The notes beneath the pieces are model-generated. The model did not search any database and was not told the DNA's origin. It saw nothing but the letters and a program-made list of their open reading frames with translations. Shown here in pieces: positions 56,695 to 64,000 of a DNA stretch of 64,000 nucleotides. The stretch comes from Brevibacillus centrosporus. GTDB taxonomy: Bacteria > Bacillota > Bacilli > Brevibacillales > Brevibacillaceae. A program made the position numbers and the translations under genes. Where the stretch lies: NCBI RefSeq assembly GCF_003710815.1, contig NZ_RHHP01000015.1, positions 241,924 through 305,923 of the forward strand, given 5' to 3'. How positions within the stretch are numbered: position 1 is the stretch's first letter; each line of letters opens with the position of its first letter.

Positions 56695-57222
56695 CTATTT
56701 GTAGTAAGGAGATAAGAACGGAGTGATGGCAGCCAATACAGCATCGCGAAATACGTCTGCCCTGCGTATCCGATTCTCGGTCAGCAGGCCGTACGCGCCT
56801 CCTTGATGATTGCTGTTTGTCATGCCGCTCCATTCGTCGATGATGGTGCTAAGCTCCACATTTTCTTGTTGAATGCGCTCGGCAGCCTGATTGGGTATCG
56901 GAAAAGACAAGCCTTTCCCTATGTACAGCTCGGCTCCGTTCCATGCAGCGCAGACCGATATCAGATACCACTGCTTGTGCTGTAAGTCATAGGTGAGCCC
57001 GCCTTCCAGCCCTAGCCCGATGTCACTTCCCGGGATCAGTTTGTACACAGTTTTGGCTCGATTGATGGCGCCTTCGACTGTTTCCTCCTCGGACATAGGC
57101 TGATCAAAGACCCCTGATGGGACCGATAAGCAGGCAGGCTCGGTACCTGTGGCCATTTGAACGGCAGACTTTTTGGCGTTATTGGTTGTCCCGAGGGCAT
57201 AGCGAAAAGCGGAAAAATCCAT
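56695..57222 (-). CDS. DUF84/YjjX-type inosine/xanthosine triphosphatase
   Basis: A 175-aa protein: ALGTTNNAKKSAVQMA (substrate loop), MSEEETVEGAINRAKTVY, GLGLEGGLTYD and GAYGLLTENRIRRADVFRDAVLAAITPF are all family signatures. YjjX-type enzymes hydrolyse ITP and XTP to keep non-canonical purines out of nucleic acids. AGAAGGAGAG precedes ATG 57222. Confidence 0.88.
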   Translation of the reverse strand: MDFSAFRYALGTTNNAKKSAVQMATGTEPACLSVPSGVFDQPMSEEETVEGAINRAKTVYKLIPGSDIGLGLEGGLTYDLQHKQWYLISVCAAWNGAELYIGKGLSFPIPNQAAERIQQENVELSTIIDEWSGMTNSNHQGGAYGLLTENRIRRADVFRDAVLAAITPFLSPYYK

Positions 57223-57349
57223 ACGACACTCTCTCCTTCTTTGCGCGATAAACTAATGGTAGTATACCACTTCCCCACAAGTGGGGGGGATGTGATAAGA
57301 TAGGGCTTATACTAGAGACAGAAATTTGTGAGAAAAAGAGGAGAGAACC

Positions 57350-58210
57350 ATGAAGTTTACCAAATTGCATGGACTAGGAAACGATTATGTGTACGTGAAC
57401 TGTTTCACGGAGGACCTGACTGGGGTCGATCTTCCCGAGCTGGCAAGGCGAGTAAGCGACCGTCATTTTGGAGTCGGAGGAGATGGCTTGATCCTGATCA
57501 TGCCGTCAGAGCGTGCAGATTTCCGGATGCGGGTATTTAATAACGATGGCAGCGAAGCGAAAAACTGTGGAAACGGAATGCGCTGTGTCAGCAAGTACGT
57601 GTTTGATCACGGGCTGACGACCGAGCACACCTTTACTGTCGAAACATTGGGAGGAATTATGACTCCCATGGTCTCGCTTGATCAGGAAGGGAAAGTAGAA
57701 CAAGTGACCATCGACATGGGCGAGCCGCGCTTTGAACGCGCAGCGATTCCGATGACGGGGATTCCAGAGGAAAAAGCGCTGGAGGAAACCATCGAGGTGG
57801 ATGGAGAGGCATTCACGATGACGGCAGTATCTATGGGAAATCCACACGCAATTCTGTTTATGGATGAAGTGCTGGATGAAGACGTCCTGAAGTACGGTCC
57901 CAAGATCGAATTTCATGAATGGTTCCCTGAGCGTACAAATGTAGAGTTCATTCAAATTCTCGATCGACAGGAAATCCATTTCCGTGTGTGGGAGCGGGGG
58001 TCTGGTGTGACGCTCGCCTGTGGAACAGGGGCTTGCGCAGCGGCGGTTGCTGCGATCCTGAGCGGAAGAACCGATCGCAAGGTGACGGTGCATCTGGCTG
58101 GCGGAGACCTTTTCATCGAATGGCGGGAATCCGATAATCACGTGTTTATGACGGGTCCAGCGACAGAAGTTTTCTCCGGCGTTTATCAAGGTTCGATTCC
58201 TTACAAATAG
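57350..58210 (+). CDS. dapF: diaminopimelate epimerase
   Basis: A 286-aa cofactor-independent epimerase converting LL- to meso-diaminopimelate for lysine and peptidoglycan. Both catalytic Cys motifs are present: KNCGNGMRCVSKYV (about residue 73) and LACGTGACAAAVAA (about 225), plus FTKLHGLGNDYVYVN at the start and ERTNVEF. AGAGGAGAG precedes the ATG. It is monocistronic with its own terminator. Confidence 0.97.
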   Translation: MKFTKLHGLGNDYVYVNCFTEDLTGVDLPELARRVSDRHFGVGGDGLILIMPSERADFRMRVFNNDGSEAKNCGNGMRCVSKYVFDHGLTTEHTFTVETLGGIMTPMVSLDQEGKVEQVTIDMGEPRFERAAIPMTGIPEEKALEETIEVDGEAFTMTAVSMGNPHAILFMDEVLDEDVLKYGPKIEFHEWFPERTNVEFIQILDRQEIHFRVWERGSGVTLACGTGACAAAVAAILSGRTDRKVTVHLAGGDLFIEWRESDNHVFMTGPATEVFSGVYQGSIPYK

Positions 58211-58212
58211 AT

Positions 58213-58252
58213 AAAAAAACGTTCCGTCTGCAAGAGACTGGAACGTTTTTTT
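58213..58252. terminator. bidirectional terminator
   Basis: AAAAAAACGTTCC / GGAACGTTTTTTT, 13-bp stem. Confidence 0.9.
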
Positions 58253-58267
58253 GTTTTTCTAGCTTGA

Positions 58268-59449
58268 TTATTTCACGCCTGCCGCGATTTTGATAGCCTC
58301 CTGGTGATCAGGATCGATGGCGTTATCCTTGTGGCGCAAGCTGTTTAAGAAGTGGATATCAAAGTGACCGGTAAAATTGTTGTCCGTGATGTACTCGATG
58401 CTGTGAGGCATGGAGGTCATGGAGGCGGCAATCCGTCTGCCGTCCACTTCTACAATAACGGGTCGTACACTCCAGGAAAAATCACCGCCCCAGATTTCTT
58501 TGATGATCGCAGTGTCGGCAGAAGTGAGCGGCTCTGTATCCGAATGGGAAGCACCGATTGTTCGTTTCACCTGAAAGCTTTTCCCGGTTTCGAAGTCTGT
58601 AACAGTTGCAACGGCATTGATCGGGAAGAGATATTGGCTCGCTTCAAACCAATCGAGGTATTCTCCATATTTGGCGCTTTTGACACTGGTTTTGGGAATA
58701 TGGTGAACAGGGACGACGAGCGTTTGCCCGATTTGCAGTTCAGCGTTTTCCGAGAGCTTGTTTACCTGAAGCAGCTCGGTCATCGGGATGCCATGTGCGA
58801 TGGAAATCGTCCACGGAGTATCTCCTTTGACGACTTTGTAAGACTTATTTTCCACCCAAGGCTTTGTGGAGTCGTCAGCTGGAGTTTCAACAGCATCAGA
58901 AGCTTGTCCATCGGATGTAGTGTTCGTTTGAGGAATGATCAGCTTCTGCCCAATCATCAGCTCTGTGGAGCTCAGTTTGTTGGCTTCCACAATGGATTGG
59001 ATGGTTACGCTGTTTTGACTGGCAATTTTCCAGAGCACGTCGCCTTTTTTGACAGTGTAAGTGGTCGAAGGACTCGCAGAAGTTTTCGGTACGAGGATTT
59101 TTTCGCCGACCAAGAGATCGTAGGAGGTGCGTTGATTGATTTCCATAAGAACAGGGATCGTCGTTTGATGGTCAGCAGCAATTTTCCACATGACATCGCC
59201 AGACTTGACCGTATAAACCTCTGAGAGGGGTGGTATGTATAGCTTTTGTCCGAGCATGATCATGTCGGAGCTTAGGTGATTCGCGATTTTTAATTGCTCG
59301 ACAGGAACCTGGTAGCGGTAAGCGAGATTGCCTAGCGTATCACCAGACGATACAGAAATGGACTGTGCAAATGCCGATGTGGTTGGGAGCAGCAAAGCTA
59401 GTAGTGTCGTTTGAATAGTCAGGCGTTTCCATCGTGTTGTGTAGAACAT
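58268..59449 (-). CDS. exported LysM protein with unknown C-terminal domain
   Basis: A 393-aa exported protein: signal peptide to about residue 29, then four LysM repeats (YRYQVPVEQLKIANHL; YTVKSGDVMWKIAADHQTTI; YTVKKGDVLWKIASQNSVTI; YKVVKGDTPWTISIAHGIPM) separated by Ser/Thr-rich linkers. The C-terminal 120 residues (VTDFETGKSFQVKRTIGASH, DTEPLTSADTAIIKEIWGG, MPHSIEYITDNNFTGHFDIHFLNS, KDNAIDPDHQEAI) form a domain seen with LysM in spore formers, with His/Asp residues that could be catalytic; the activity is not known. AAAGGAGG precedes ATG 59449. Confidence 0.85.
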   Translation of the reverse strand: MFYTTRWKRLTIQTTLLALLLPTTSAFAQSISVSSGDTLGNLAYRYQVPVEQLKIANHLSSDMIMLGQKLYIPPLSEVYTVKSGDVMWKIAADHQTTIPVLMEINQRTSYDLLVGEKILVPKTSASPSTTYTVKKGDVLWKIASQNSVTIQSIVEANKLSSTELMIGQKLIIPQTNTTSDGQASDAVETPADDSTKPWVENKSYKVVKGDTPWTISIAHGIPMTELLQVNKLSENAELQIGQTLVVPVHHIPKTSVKSAKYGEYLDWFEASQYLFPINAVATVTDFETGKSFQVKRTIGASHSDTEPLTSADTAIIKEIWGGDFSWSVRPVIVEVDGRRIAASMTSMPHSIEYITDNNFTGHFDIHFLNSLRHKDNAIDPDHQEAIKIAAGVK

Positions 59450-59510
59450 GAAAGCCTCCTTTGGAATGTTTCTCCCATAATTGTAAACAGCGGAGGTGGG
59501 TGCTTTCATT

Positions 59511-59723
59511 GTGAAAATAAATCCTCAAATGGTCGTATCTTCCAGCATAAGCTCAGAGACTCCCTTTTCTCTGTTGTATTTTCCTACCATAGTCGTAGAG
59601 GAGGATGGCAAACGAGGGTTCGCAGACACAAAAATAGCGTGGGTAGCGGCCATTTTTTTAAGCCACTTCCACGCTATCGAAAACAAATTAAGTGAAATGT
59701 CACCCGTTGTACACCTCATTTAG
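59511..59723 (+). CDS. doubtful small ORF (70 aa)
   Basis: Open frame from GTG 59511 behind GGAGGTGG at long spacing. It overlaps the terminator and 3' end of the opposite-strand 48-aa gene, and the product has no recognisable feature. It is kept only because the 250-bp gap before the LysM gene is otherwise empty. Confidence 0.2.
   Translation: MKINPQMVVSSSISSETPFSLLYFPTIVVEEDGKRGFADTKIAWVAAIFLSHFHAIENKLSEMSPVVHLI
59629..59677 (-). terminator. terminator of the 48-aa gene
   Basis: Minus strand ATAGCGTGG ... CCACGCTAT followed by TTTTGTG. Confidence 0.75.
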
Positions 59724-59846
59724 GTATGCGACTTCAGATCGGTTGATGGCAGGGTTTGTTTTGTTCATCTTTGCGAGTTCAGCCTGGAGTCGTTTCAATT
59801 CTGCTTCCATCCTCGTGATTTTTTCTTGCATAGCTTGAGTTGTCAT
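59700..59846 (-). CDS. small coiled-coil protein (48 aa)
   Basis: Forty-eight codons behind GGGGAGAG. The first 30 residues form a helix with heptad spacing (MQEKITRMEAELKRLQAELAKM shortened: I, M, L, L, L, M positions), then NPAINRSEVAYLNEVYNG. It has its own terminator. No family is recognised. A cre-like site and a palindrome lie about 95-130 bp upstream, in the gap before iscS. Confidence 0.65.
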   Translation of the reverse strand: MTTQAMQEKITRMEAELKRLQAELAKMNKTNPAINRSEVAYLNEVYNG

Positions 59847-59938
59847 GGTTGCTCTCTCCCCGTTGTTTGGTTGTTTTGTTTAAATTTACTGACAATTCTA
59901 ACGAAAAGGACCTGCGATGTAAAGAGCCTAATACTGGA

Positions 59939-59952
59939 TGTAAGCGCTTTAA
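59939..59952. promoter_or_regulatory. cre-like CcpA site
   Basis: TGTAAGCGCTTTAA fits the cre consensus (WTGNAANCGNWNNCW, with A59938) at all fixed positions but one. It lies in the divergent region between the 48-aa gene and iscS. Confidence 0.45.
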
Positions 59953-59966
59953 GTATGAATAGTATG

Positions 59967-59980
59967 TGAACGATCGTTCA
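59967..59980. promoter_or_regulatory. perfect 14-bp palindrome, operator-like
   Basis: TGAACGATCGTTCA is an exact palindrome of the kind bound by TetR-family dimers. No regulator gene is adjacent. Confidence 0.5.
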
Positions 59981-60072
59981 GGGCTGGTCTTATTTGGCTA
60001 TTTTGCCTGACAAAGTTGGGGAAAATAAGGGCAAAGCATGCTTTGCGCTGTATGTTCGTGGAACAGTCGTGT

Positions 60073-60078
60073 TATGAT
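60073..60078 (+). promoter_or_regulatory. extended -10 for iscS
   Basis: TGTTATGAT (extended TGn with TATGAT), about 45 bp before the iscS start; the -35 is weak. Confidence 0.35.
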
Positions 60079-60123
60079 GTAGCGTAGACATGGAGCAGCT
60101 TGCTCCGAGGAAGGTGTGGACAA

Positions 60124-61290
60124 GTGATTTACTTGGATAACAGTGCTACGACTCGTCCTCATCCCGATGTGGTTGAGTCGATGAGGCGGGCAATGGAGAA
60201 CTATTATGGAAACCCCTCTTCTCTTCATCATAAAGGAGTAGAAGCGGAAGCTGTGCTGAAGCAAGCACGCGAAGTCGCAGCCTCATTTTTAGGCTGCAAG
60301 CCGGGGGAGATCATATTTACCTCTGGTGGAACTGAAAGCAATAATACGGCGATCAAAGGTGTTGCCTTTCAATATCAGAATCGCGGGAAGCATATCATCA
60401 CGACGAAGGTAGAGCATCCAGCCGTTTACGATGTATGCCAGCAGCTTGCGAGCTTAGGGTTTGAAACGACCTATTTGCCGGTAGATCGCGATGGTCGAGT
60501 ATCCCTTGAGGATGTTCAAAAAGCCATGCGGCCAGATACCATTCTCGTTTCTGTCATGCATGTGAACAACGAGCTGGGGACGATCCAGCCGGTTGTGGAA
60601 ATCGGGCAGTGGCTCAAACAATTTCCCAAAGTCCTGTTCCATGTGGATGCGGTGCAAGCCATCGGAAAGGTGCCGCTTAAGCTGAAAGATGCGGGCATTG
60701 ACCTTCTCAGTGTATCTGCACACAAGTTTTACGGACCACGTGGGGTAGGAATCTTATACAAACGCGAGGGCTTGATCATTCACCCGCTGCTGATGGGCGG
60801 CGGACAAGAGAGCGGAGTCCGATCTGGTACAGAAAACCTGCCGGCGATCGCAGGCATGGCCAAAGCGATTCGTTTGCTGGAGGAATGGGGCCCAGCAGAA
60901 AGTCGCCGTCTGCAGGATTTGCTTGTACAGCTGCGAGAAGGTATTTCGAAGATCGAGGGCTGCATCATCAATACACCTGAGGCTCACGCTGCACCACATA
61001 TCATGAACATATCGGTGCCGGGGGTAAAGGCTGAAGTGCTGCTGCACGCTTTGGAAGAGCGTGGCTTTTTGGTTTCCACGAAGTCGGCGTGTTCCTCCAA
61101 AGCCAATGAACCGAGCCGGGTATTGACTTCTGTCGGAATCGAACGTGATTGTGCGCTGTCTTCCCTGAGAATCAGCTTGGGCAGGGAAAATACGGCTGAG
61201 GATATCAAGCGGTTCCTGGAAGCACTAACAGTCTGTGTGGGTACTTTGCGCAGCCAAATGAAATCGAAAACAAAAAGCGTAACCAGATAA
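60124..61290 (+). CDS. iscS: cysteine desulfurase (IscS/NifZ type, partner of ThiI)
   Basis: A 388-aa PLP enzyme that takes sulfur from cysteine as an enzyme persulfide. It has YLDNSATTRPHPDVVESM, TSGGTESNNTAIKGVA, VEHPAVYDVCQQL, HVDAVQAIGKVPL, PLP-Lys in SVSAHKFYGPRGVG, RSGTENLPAI, and the active-site Cys loop TKSACSSK. It precedes thiI by 12 bp as nifZ-thiI does in B. subtilis, so its sulfur most likely goes to ThiI for 4-thiouridine in tRNA. GTG 60124 is the start, with GAGGAAGG upstream. Confidence 0.95.
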   Translation: MIYLDNSATTRPHPDVVESMRRAMENYYGNPSSLHHKGVEAEAVLKQAREVAASFLGCKPGEIIFTSGGTESNNTAIKGVAFQYQNRGKHIITTKVEHPAVYDVCQQLASLGFETTYLPVDRDGRVSLEDVQKAMRPDTILVSVMHVNNELGTIQPVVEIGQWLKQFPKVLFHVDAVQAIGKVPLKLKDAGIDLLSVSAHKFYGPRGVGILYKREGLIIHPLLMGGGQESGVRSGTENLPAIAGMAKAIRLLEEWGPAESRRLQDLLVQLREGISKIEGCIINTPEAHAAPHIMNISVPGVKAEVLLHALEERGFLVSTKSACSSKANEPSRVLTSVGIERDCALSSLRISLGRENTAEDIKRFLEALTVCVGTLRSQMKSKTKSVTR

Positions 61291-61302
61291 AGGAGAAACG
61301 AA

Positions 61303-62502
61303 ATGAACTACGATGTAATTTTGATTCGCTACGGAGAATTGGCTCTCAAAGGCAAAAACCGCGATATGTTCGAAGAGACGCTCGTGCGCAGTGTAAAAAG
61401 CGTTCTGCGTTCCTTTTTCAAAATAAAAGTGCGCCGCAACTACGGCCGGATGTACGTAGAGCTGCACGGTGAAGATGCGTACGAGGTGATGGAGCGACTG
61501 AAGCGCGTGTTCGGAATCTCTTCTTTCAGCCCAACGATCCAGGTCGATCCAGACATCGACACAATCAAGGAGCGTGCACTGGAGCTGATCCGTCAAATGA
61601 ATCCGGAGCCGCGCAATTTCCGCGTCGTCACACGCCGTGCTGACAAACGTTACCCGATTCCTTCTATGGAAGTAAATCGAATTGTCGGTACCCATATTCT
61701 ACGCGCTCTTCCGAAGATCAAGGTGGATGTGCACGAGCCAGAAGCTATCGTCAACATCGAGATTCGTACAGAAGGAACGTACATCAGCTGCGAAACGATT
61801 CCAGGACCAGGCGGGCTGCCAGTAGGGGTGAGCGGTAAAGTCCTGCTGCTGCTGTCCGGTGGGATTGATAGCCCTGTTGCTGGCTGGATGATGATGAAGC
61901 GCGGAGTAACGCTCGAGGCGATTCATTTCCACAGCTATCCGTATACGAGTGAGCGCTCTCTGGAAAAAGTACGCGATCTAGCCCAGAAGCTGACGAAGTG
62001 GGGAGGAACCATTCGTCTGCACGTGGTTCCGTTTACGGAGATTCAGACGGCGATCCGTGAGAAATGTCCGGAAGACTACTTGATTACGATCATGCGCCGA
62101 TTCATGATGCGCATTTCCGAAAAAGTAGCGGCCAATACGAAAGCTCTGGCACTGGCATCGGGTGAAAGCCTGGGACAAGTCGCCTCCCAAACGCTCGAGA
62201 GCATGGATGCCATCAATAAAGTCATTTCCATTCCGATGCTTCGCCCATTGGTTGCGATGGATAAGATCGAGATTACGGACATTTCCCGCAAGATCGATAC
62301 GTATGATCTGTCCATTTTGCCTTATGAGGATTGCTGCACCGTCTTCACGCCGAAAAATCCAGTGACACGTCCGAAAGTGCGTCTGGCTGAGAAATTTGAG
62401 ACTGCACTCGATGTTGACGCCTTGGTGGAGGATGCTGTGAATCGTACGGTAGTTGAAGAGATCACGACGAAACCGCGCGAAGTTGTATCGGATCTGTTCT
62501 AA
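61303..62502 (+). CDS. thiI: tRNA 4-thiouridine synthase ThiI
   Basis: A 399-aa enzyme making s4U8 in tRNA. N-terminal ferredoxin-like and THUMP domains (VILIRYGELALKGKNRDMFE, RRNYGRMYVELHGED) are followed by the PP-loop ATPase (LLLLSGGIDSPVAGWMMMKRG) and FDCCTVFTP-like DCCTVFTPKNPVTRP. As in other Bacilli it ends without a rhodanese domain, so it depends on the IscS just upstream for persulfide sulfur. AAAGGAG precedes the ATG. Confidence 0.97.
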   Translation: MNYDVILIRYGELALKGKNRDMFEETLVRSVKSVLRSFFKIKVRRNYGRMYVELHGEDAYEVMERLKRVFGISSFSPTIQVDPDIDTIKERALELIRQMNPEPRNFRVVTRRADKRYPIPSMEVNRIVGTHILRALPKIKVDVHEPEAIVNIEIRTEGTYISCETIPGPGGLPVGVSGKVLLLLSGGIDSPVAGWMMMKRGVTLEAIHFHSYPYTSERSLEKVRDLAQKLTKWGGTIRLHVVPFTEIQTAIREKCPEDYLITIMRRFMMRISEKVAANTKALALASGESLGQVASQTLESMDAINKVISIPMLRPLVAMDKIEITDISRKIDTYDLSILPYEDCCTVFTPKNPVTRPKVRLAEKFETALDVDALVEDAVNRTVVEEITTKPREVVSDLF

Positions 62503-62539
62503 AACGACATAGACATAAGGTTGGCGGGGAGGAAGAGCC

Positions 62540-63316
62540 ATGATTATTCGGTATGAACGTAACGGCAAGGTGAAGCACGGATGGATGGTAGAGGCAGACC
62601 ACAAGGTTCGTGTGATCGAAGGGGACATCTACAAAGTTCAAACGGCGAAGCCCATTATGACGGGATTGGAGCTATCGCTCGATGAAGTTACGCTCAAAGC
62701 GCCTAGCGCTCCCAGCAAAGTGGTTTGCATCGGGATTAATTATCGTGATCATGCCTCTGAGATGGACAGGACTCTGCCGAAAGAGCCATTGATGTTCCTC
62801 AAGCCATCTACGACGGTTGTAGGTCCGGGGGAACCAATCGTCTATCCGAGACAAACGCAGAACCTTCATTATGAAGGAGAATTAGCTGTTGTCATCAAAA
62901 AAGAGGCCAAGCAGGTAAAGGCGGAAGACGCCGATGACTACATCTTGGGCTTCACATGTGCGATCGATGTGACTGCGCGAGACTTGCAAATGAGCGATGG
63001 CCAATGGACGCGCGCCAAAGGCTTCGACACCTTTTGTCCACTTGGTCCAGCGATTGCAGCAAAAGTGGATTATCAAAATCTGCAAATCGTGACACTTGTA
63101 AATGGCGAGGTGCGCCAGGATGCTAATACCAGCCAGATGGTGTTTTCCGTCCCTCAGCTGATCGAGGCCGTCAGTGCAGTGATGACCCTATTGCCTGGAG
63201 ACGTGATTCTCACAGGCACTCCGTCTGGTGTTGGTGAGCTGAAGCCAGGAGATGAGATTTCGGTAACCATCGAGGAAATCGGAACACTTTCCACGCGTGT
63301 GGTTATGGCAGAATAG
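62540..63316 (+). CDS. fumarylacetoacetate hydrolase family protein
   Basis: A 258-aa FAH-superfamily enzyme: SKVVCIGINYRDHASEM, PLMFLKPSTTVVGPGEPIVYP, metal site HYEGELAVVIK (ExE), FTCAIDVTARDLQ (third acid), KGFDTFCPLGPAI and LLPGDVILTGTPSGVGEL. Family members act as acylpyruvate hydrolase, oxaloacetate decarboxylase or tautomerase; the substrate cannot be fixed here. GGGGAGGAAG precedes ATG 62540. It is 37 bp after thiI and possibly co-transcribed. Confidence 0.92.
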   Translation: MIIRYERNGKVKHGWMVEADHKVRVIEGDIYKVQTAKPIMTGLELSLDEVTLKAPSAPSKVVCIGINYRDHASEMDRTLPKEPLMFLKPSTTVVGPGEPIVYPRQTQNLHYEGELAVVIKKEAKQVKAEDADDYILGFTCAIDVTARDLQMSDGQWTRAKGFDTFCPLGPAIAAKVDYQNLQIVTLVNGEVRQDANTSQMVFSVPQLIEAVSAVMTLLPGDVILTGTPSGVGELKPGDEISVTIEEIGTLSTRVVMAE

Positions 63317-63343
63317 TCGTCGTTTTTCGAGCGGAAAACAGAG

Positions 63344-63380
63344 CACCGCCCCCATTCTGATCATTGGGGGGCGGTGCTGT
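63344..63380. terminator. bidirectional terminator
   Basis: CACCGCCCCC pairs with GGGGGGCGGTG; T/A-rich flanks. Serves the FAH-family gene and the converging 93-aa gene. Confidence 0.75.
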
Positions 63381-63662
63381 TTATTCTCTTTCATCTGGAT
63401 CGTCGTGGATTGGATGCGCAGACGGATCTTGGCGAGGCAGGTCTTGGTGCATGTTTCTTGTTTCGTACGTAAAACGAGTGGTTGTAGAATGTTGCCCCGG
63501 TTCCCATTCGGAAGACTTTCCAAGCCTTTCTCTGTTAGTGGATGACCCATAGGGCCCCTCTGGGAATTCTTCCTGCAAGATCTCGTTACGCTGTGATTCT
63601 ACGGTAGACAGCTCGCTGTACTGCTCATTTTCATGCTCTTCATAGGTAGGCTTCGGATCCAT
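63381..63662 (-). CDS. hydrophilic hypothetical protein (93 aa)
   Basis: A 93-aa protein rich in Glu, Ser, Pro, Thr and His (MDPKPTYEEHENEQYSEL ... PSAHPIHDDPDERE) with no hydrophobic core, probably disordered. AAAGGACGGTG precedes ATG 63662. Such proteins are common among spore-associated products of Bacilli, but no family is recognised. Confidence 0.6.
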   Translation of the reverse strand: MDPKPTYEEHENEQYSELSTVESQRNEILQEEFPEGPYGSSTNRERLGKSSEWEPGQHSTTTRFTYETRNMHQDLPRQDPSAHPIHDDPDERE

Positions 63663-63843
63663 GAGGAATCACCGTCCTTTTGGGTTAAGTGAACGCAAAT
63701 TCGGTCTAAGGGATAGTGTGAAATAATTGGTGCTTGCCTATTCGTTTTTTGTTGACAGTTTTATTCATTTCACTTATATTTAAATTCTGCTTTTCGTTTT
63801 TGAATGTAGTTGAAAACATCTCAACAAAAATGAGAAAAAGCAC

Positions 63844-63873
63844 TTGACTGTTTGGGTGTGGATTTGTTATATT
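63844..63873 (+). promoter_or_regulatory. rRNA operon promoter P1
   Basis: -35 TTGACT (63844-63849), 18-bp spacer, -10 TATATT (63868-63873), preceded by an AT-rich UP-like stretch. Confidence 0.75.
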
Positions 63874-63918
63874 AGTTCTTGTCGCCGCTGAGCGACGAAA
63901 AATGGTGAAAAAAACCTC

Positions 63919-64000
63919 TTGCAATCCAAGTGATTAACGTGATAAGATGAAGAGGTCGCCTTTTGGGCGGATAACCAACAATGCTCTTTGAAAACTGAAC
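63919..64000 (+). promoter_or_regulatory. rRNA operon promoter P2 and leader
   Basis: -35 TTGCAA (63919-63924), 18-bp spacer, -10 TAAGAT (63943-63948), then a leader ending in GCTCTTTGAAAACTGAAC, the antitermination/boxA-like sequence found before 16S rRNA in Bacilli. The 16S gene itself would start beyond the window. Confidence 0.75.

Noticed and set aside
57268..57286. ACAAGTGGGG near 57274, equal to part of the element's attachment site
   Set aside because: It lies in a short intergenic inverted repeat (CCCCAC/GTGGGG) without a second copy or recombinase nearby; a 10-base match is expected occasionally by chance.
1..64000. CRISPR arrays and tRNA genes
   Set aside because: No regularly spaced direct repeats and no cloverleaf with a TTCGA-type T-loop and CCA-end context was found by eye; the rRNA operon itself starts after the window.

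Overview
The window looks like chromosomal DNA from a spore-forming, low-to-mid GC Firmicute, most likely Brevibacillus or a close relative (Paenibacillaceae). This is inferred from gene content and order, not from a database search. Supporting signs are AGGAGG-type ribosome sites, frequent TTG/GTG starts, sporulation genes (sspM, ytrH, ytrI, spo0M, a YheC/D gene, tiny YjcZ-like proteins), CcpA, CodY and RefZ homologues, an S-layer (SLH) protein, and gene neighbourhoods recalled from Bacillus subtilis (ampS / ytxJ-aroA-ccpA-acuCBA; rpsD-dgcP-refZ-ezrA; iscS-thiI). No tRNA, CRISPR array, prophage or intact insertion sequence was seen. The last 160 bases hold tandem promoters and leader of an rRNA operon whose 16S gene lies beyond the window.

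Layout. 1-4720: small genes, then an HtrA-like serine protease gene on the minus strand split by a 3,325-bp element carrying a large serine recombinase, an HxlR regulator and a spore-coat-associated ATP-grasp gene (YheC/D type). A 10-bp direct repeat flanks the element, and removing it rejoins the protease in frame with a complete His/Asp/Ser triad. This is the most striking item here: it has the architecture of skin-type intervening elements that are excised during sporulation. 5-9 kb: PadR regulator, AmpS aminopeptidase, small zinc-ribbon proteins, the bacilliredoxin-like YtxJ. 9-18 kb: a long FtsA-like ATPase, DAHP synthase/chorismate mutase, a CsoR-like repressor, CcpA (with a Fur-box-like site just downstream of its promoter), an MTA/SAH nucleosidase fused to a glutaredoxin, and acuABC. 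18-26 kb: class A PBP with FN3 domains, an old-yellow-enzyme reductase, ribosomal protein S4 with its long leader, and an SLH surface protein.

26-42 kb: histidine phosphatase, GAF-GGDEF diguanylate cyclase (DgcP type), MBL hydrolase, lipoprotein, secreted EEP-family enzyme, RefZ-like TetR protein, a TPM-EzrA fusion, YtfP-like flavoprotein, GNAT enzyme, M42 aminopeptidase and an HD-GYP protein. 42-46 kb is a sporulation-rich stretch (MFS transporter, a 53-aa ORF and sspM as overlapping genes; two small ORFs; ytrHI; spo0M; a YjcZ-like peptide). 46-55 kb: a stand-alone CodY homologue with a CodY-box-like site, an RpiR regulator next to a MenC/N-succinylamino acid racemase, then three MFS exporters with an ArsR-like regulator, and an SDR enzyme. 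55-64 kb: nucleotidase, DUF84 NTPase, dapF, a LysM protein, iscS-thiI, an FAH-family enzyme and the rrn promoters.

Two kinds of short structured repeat occur: a 111-bp element in two copies and a shorter hairpin element in two clear copies plus one divergent one. All lie directly 3' of rho-independent terminators, and the two kinds share end motifs, which suggests small non-autonomous mobile elements.
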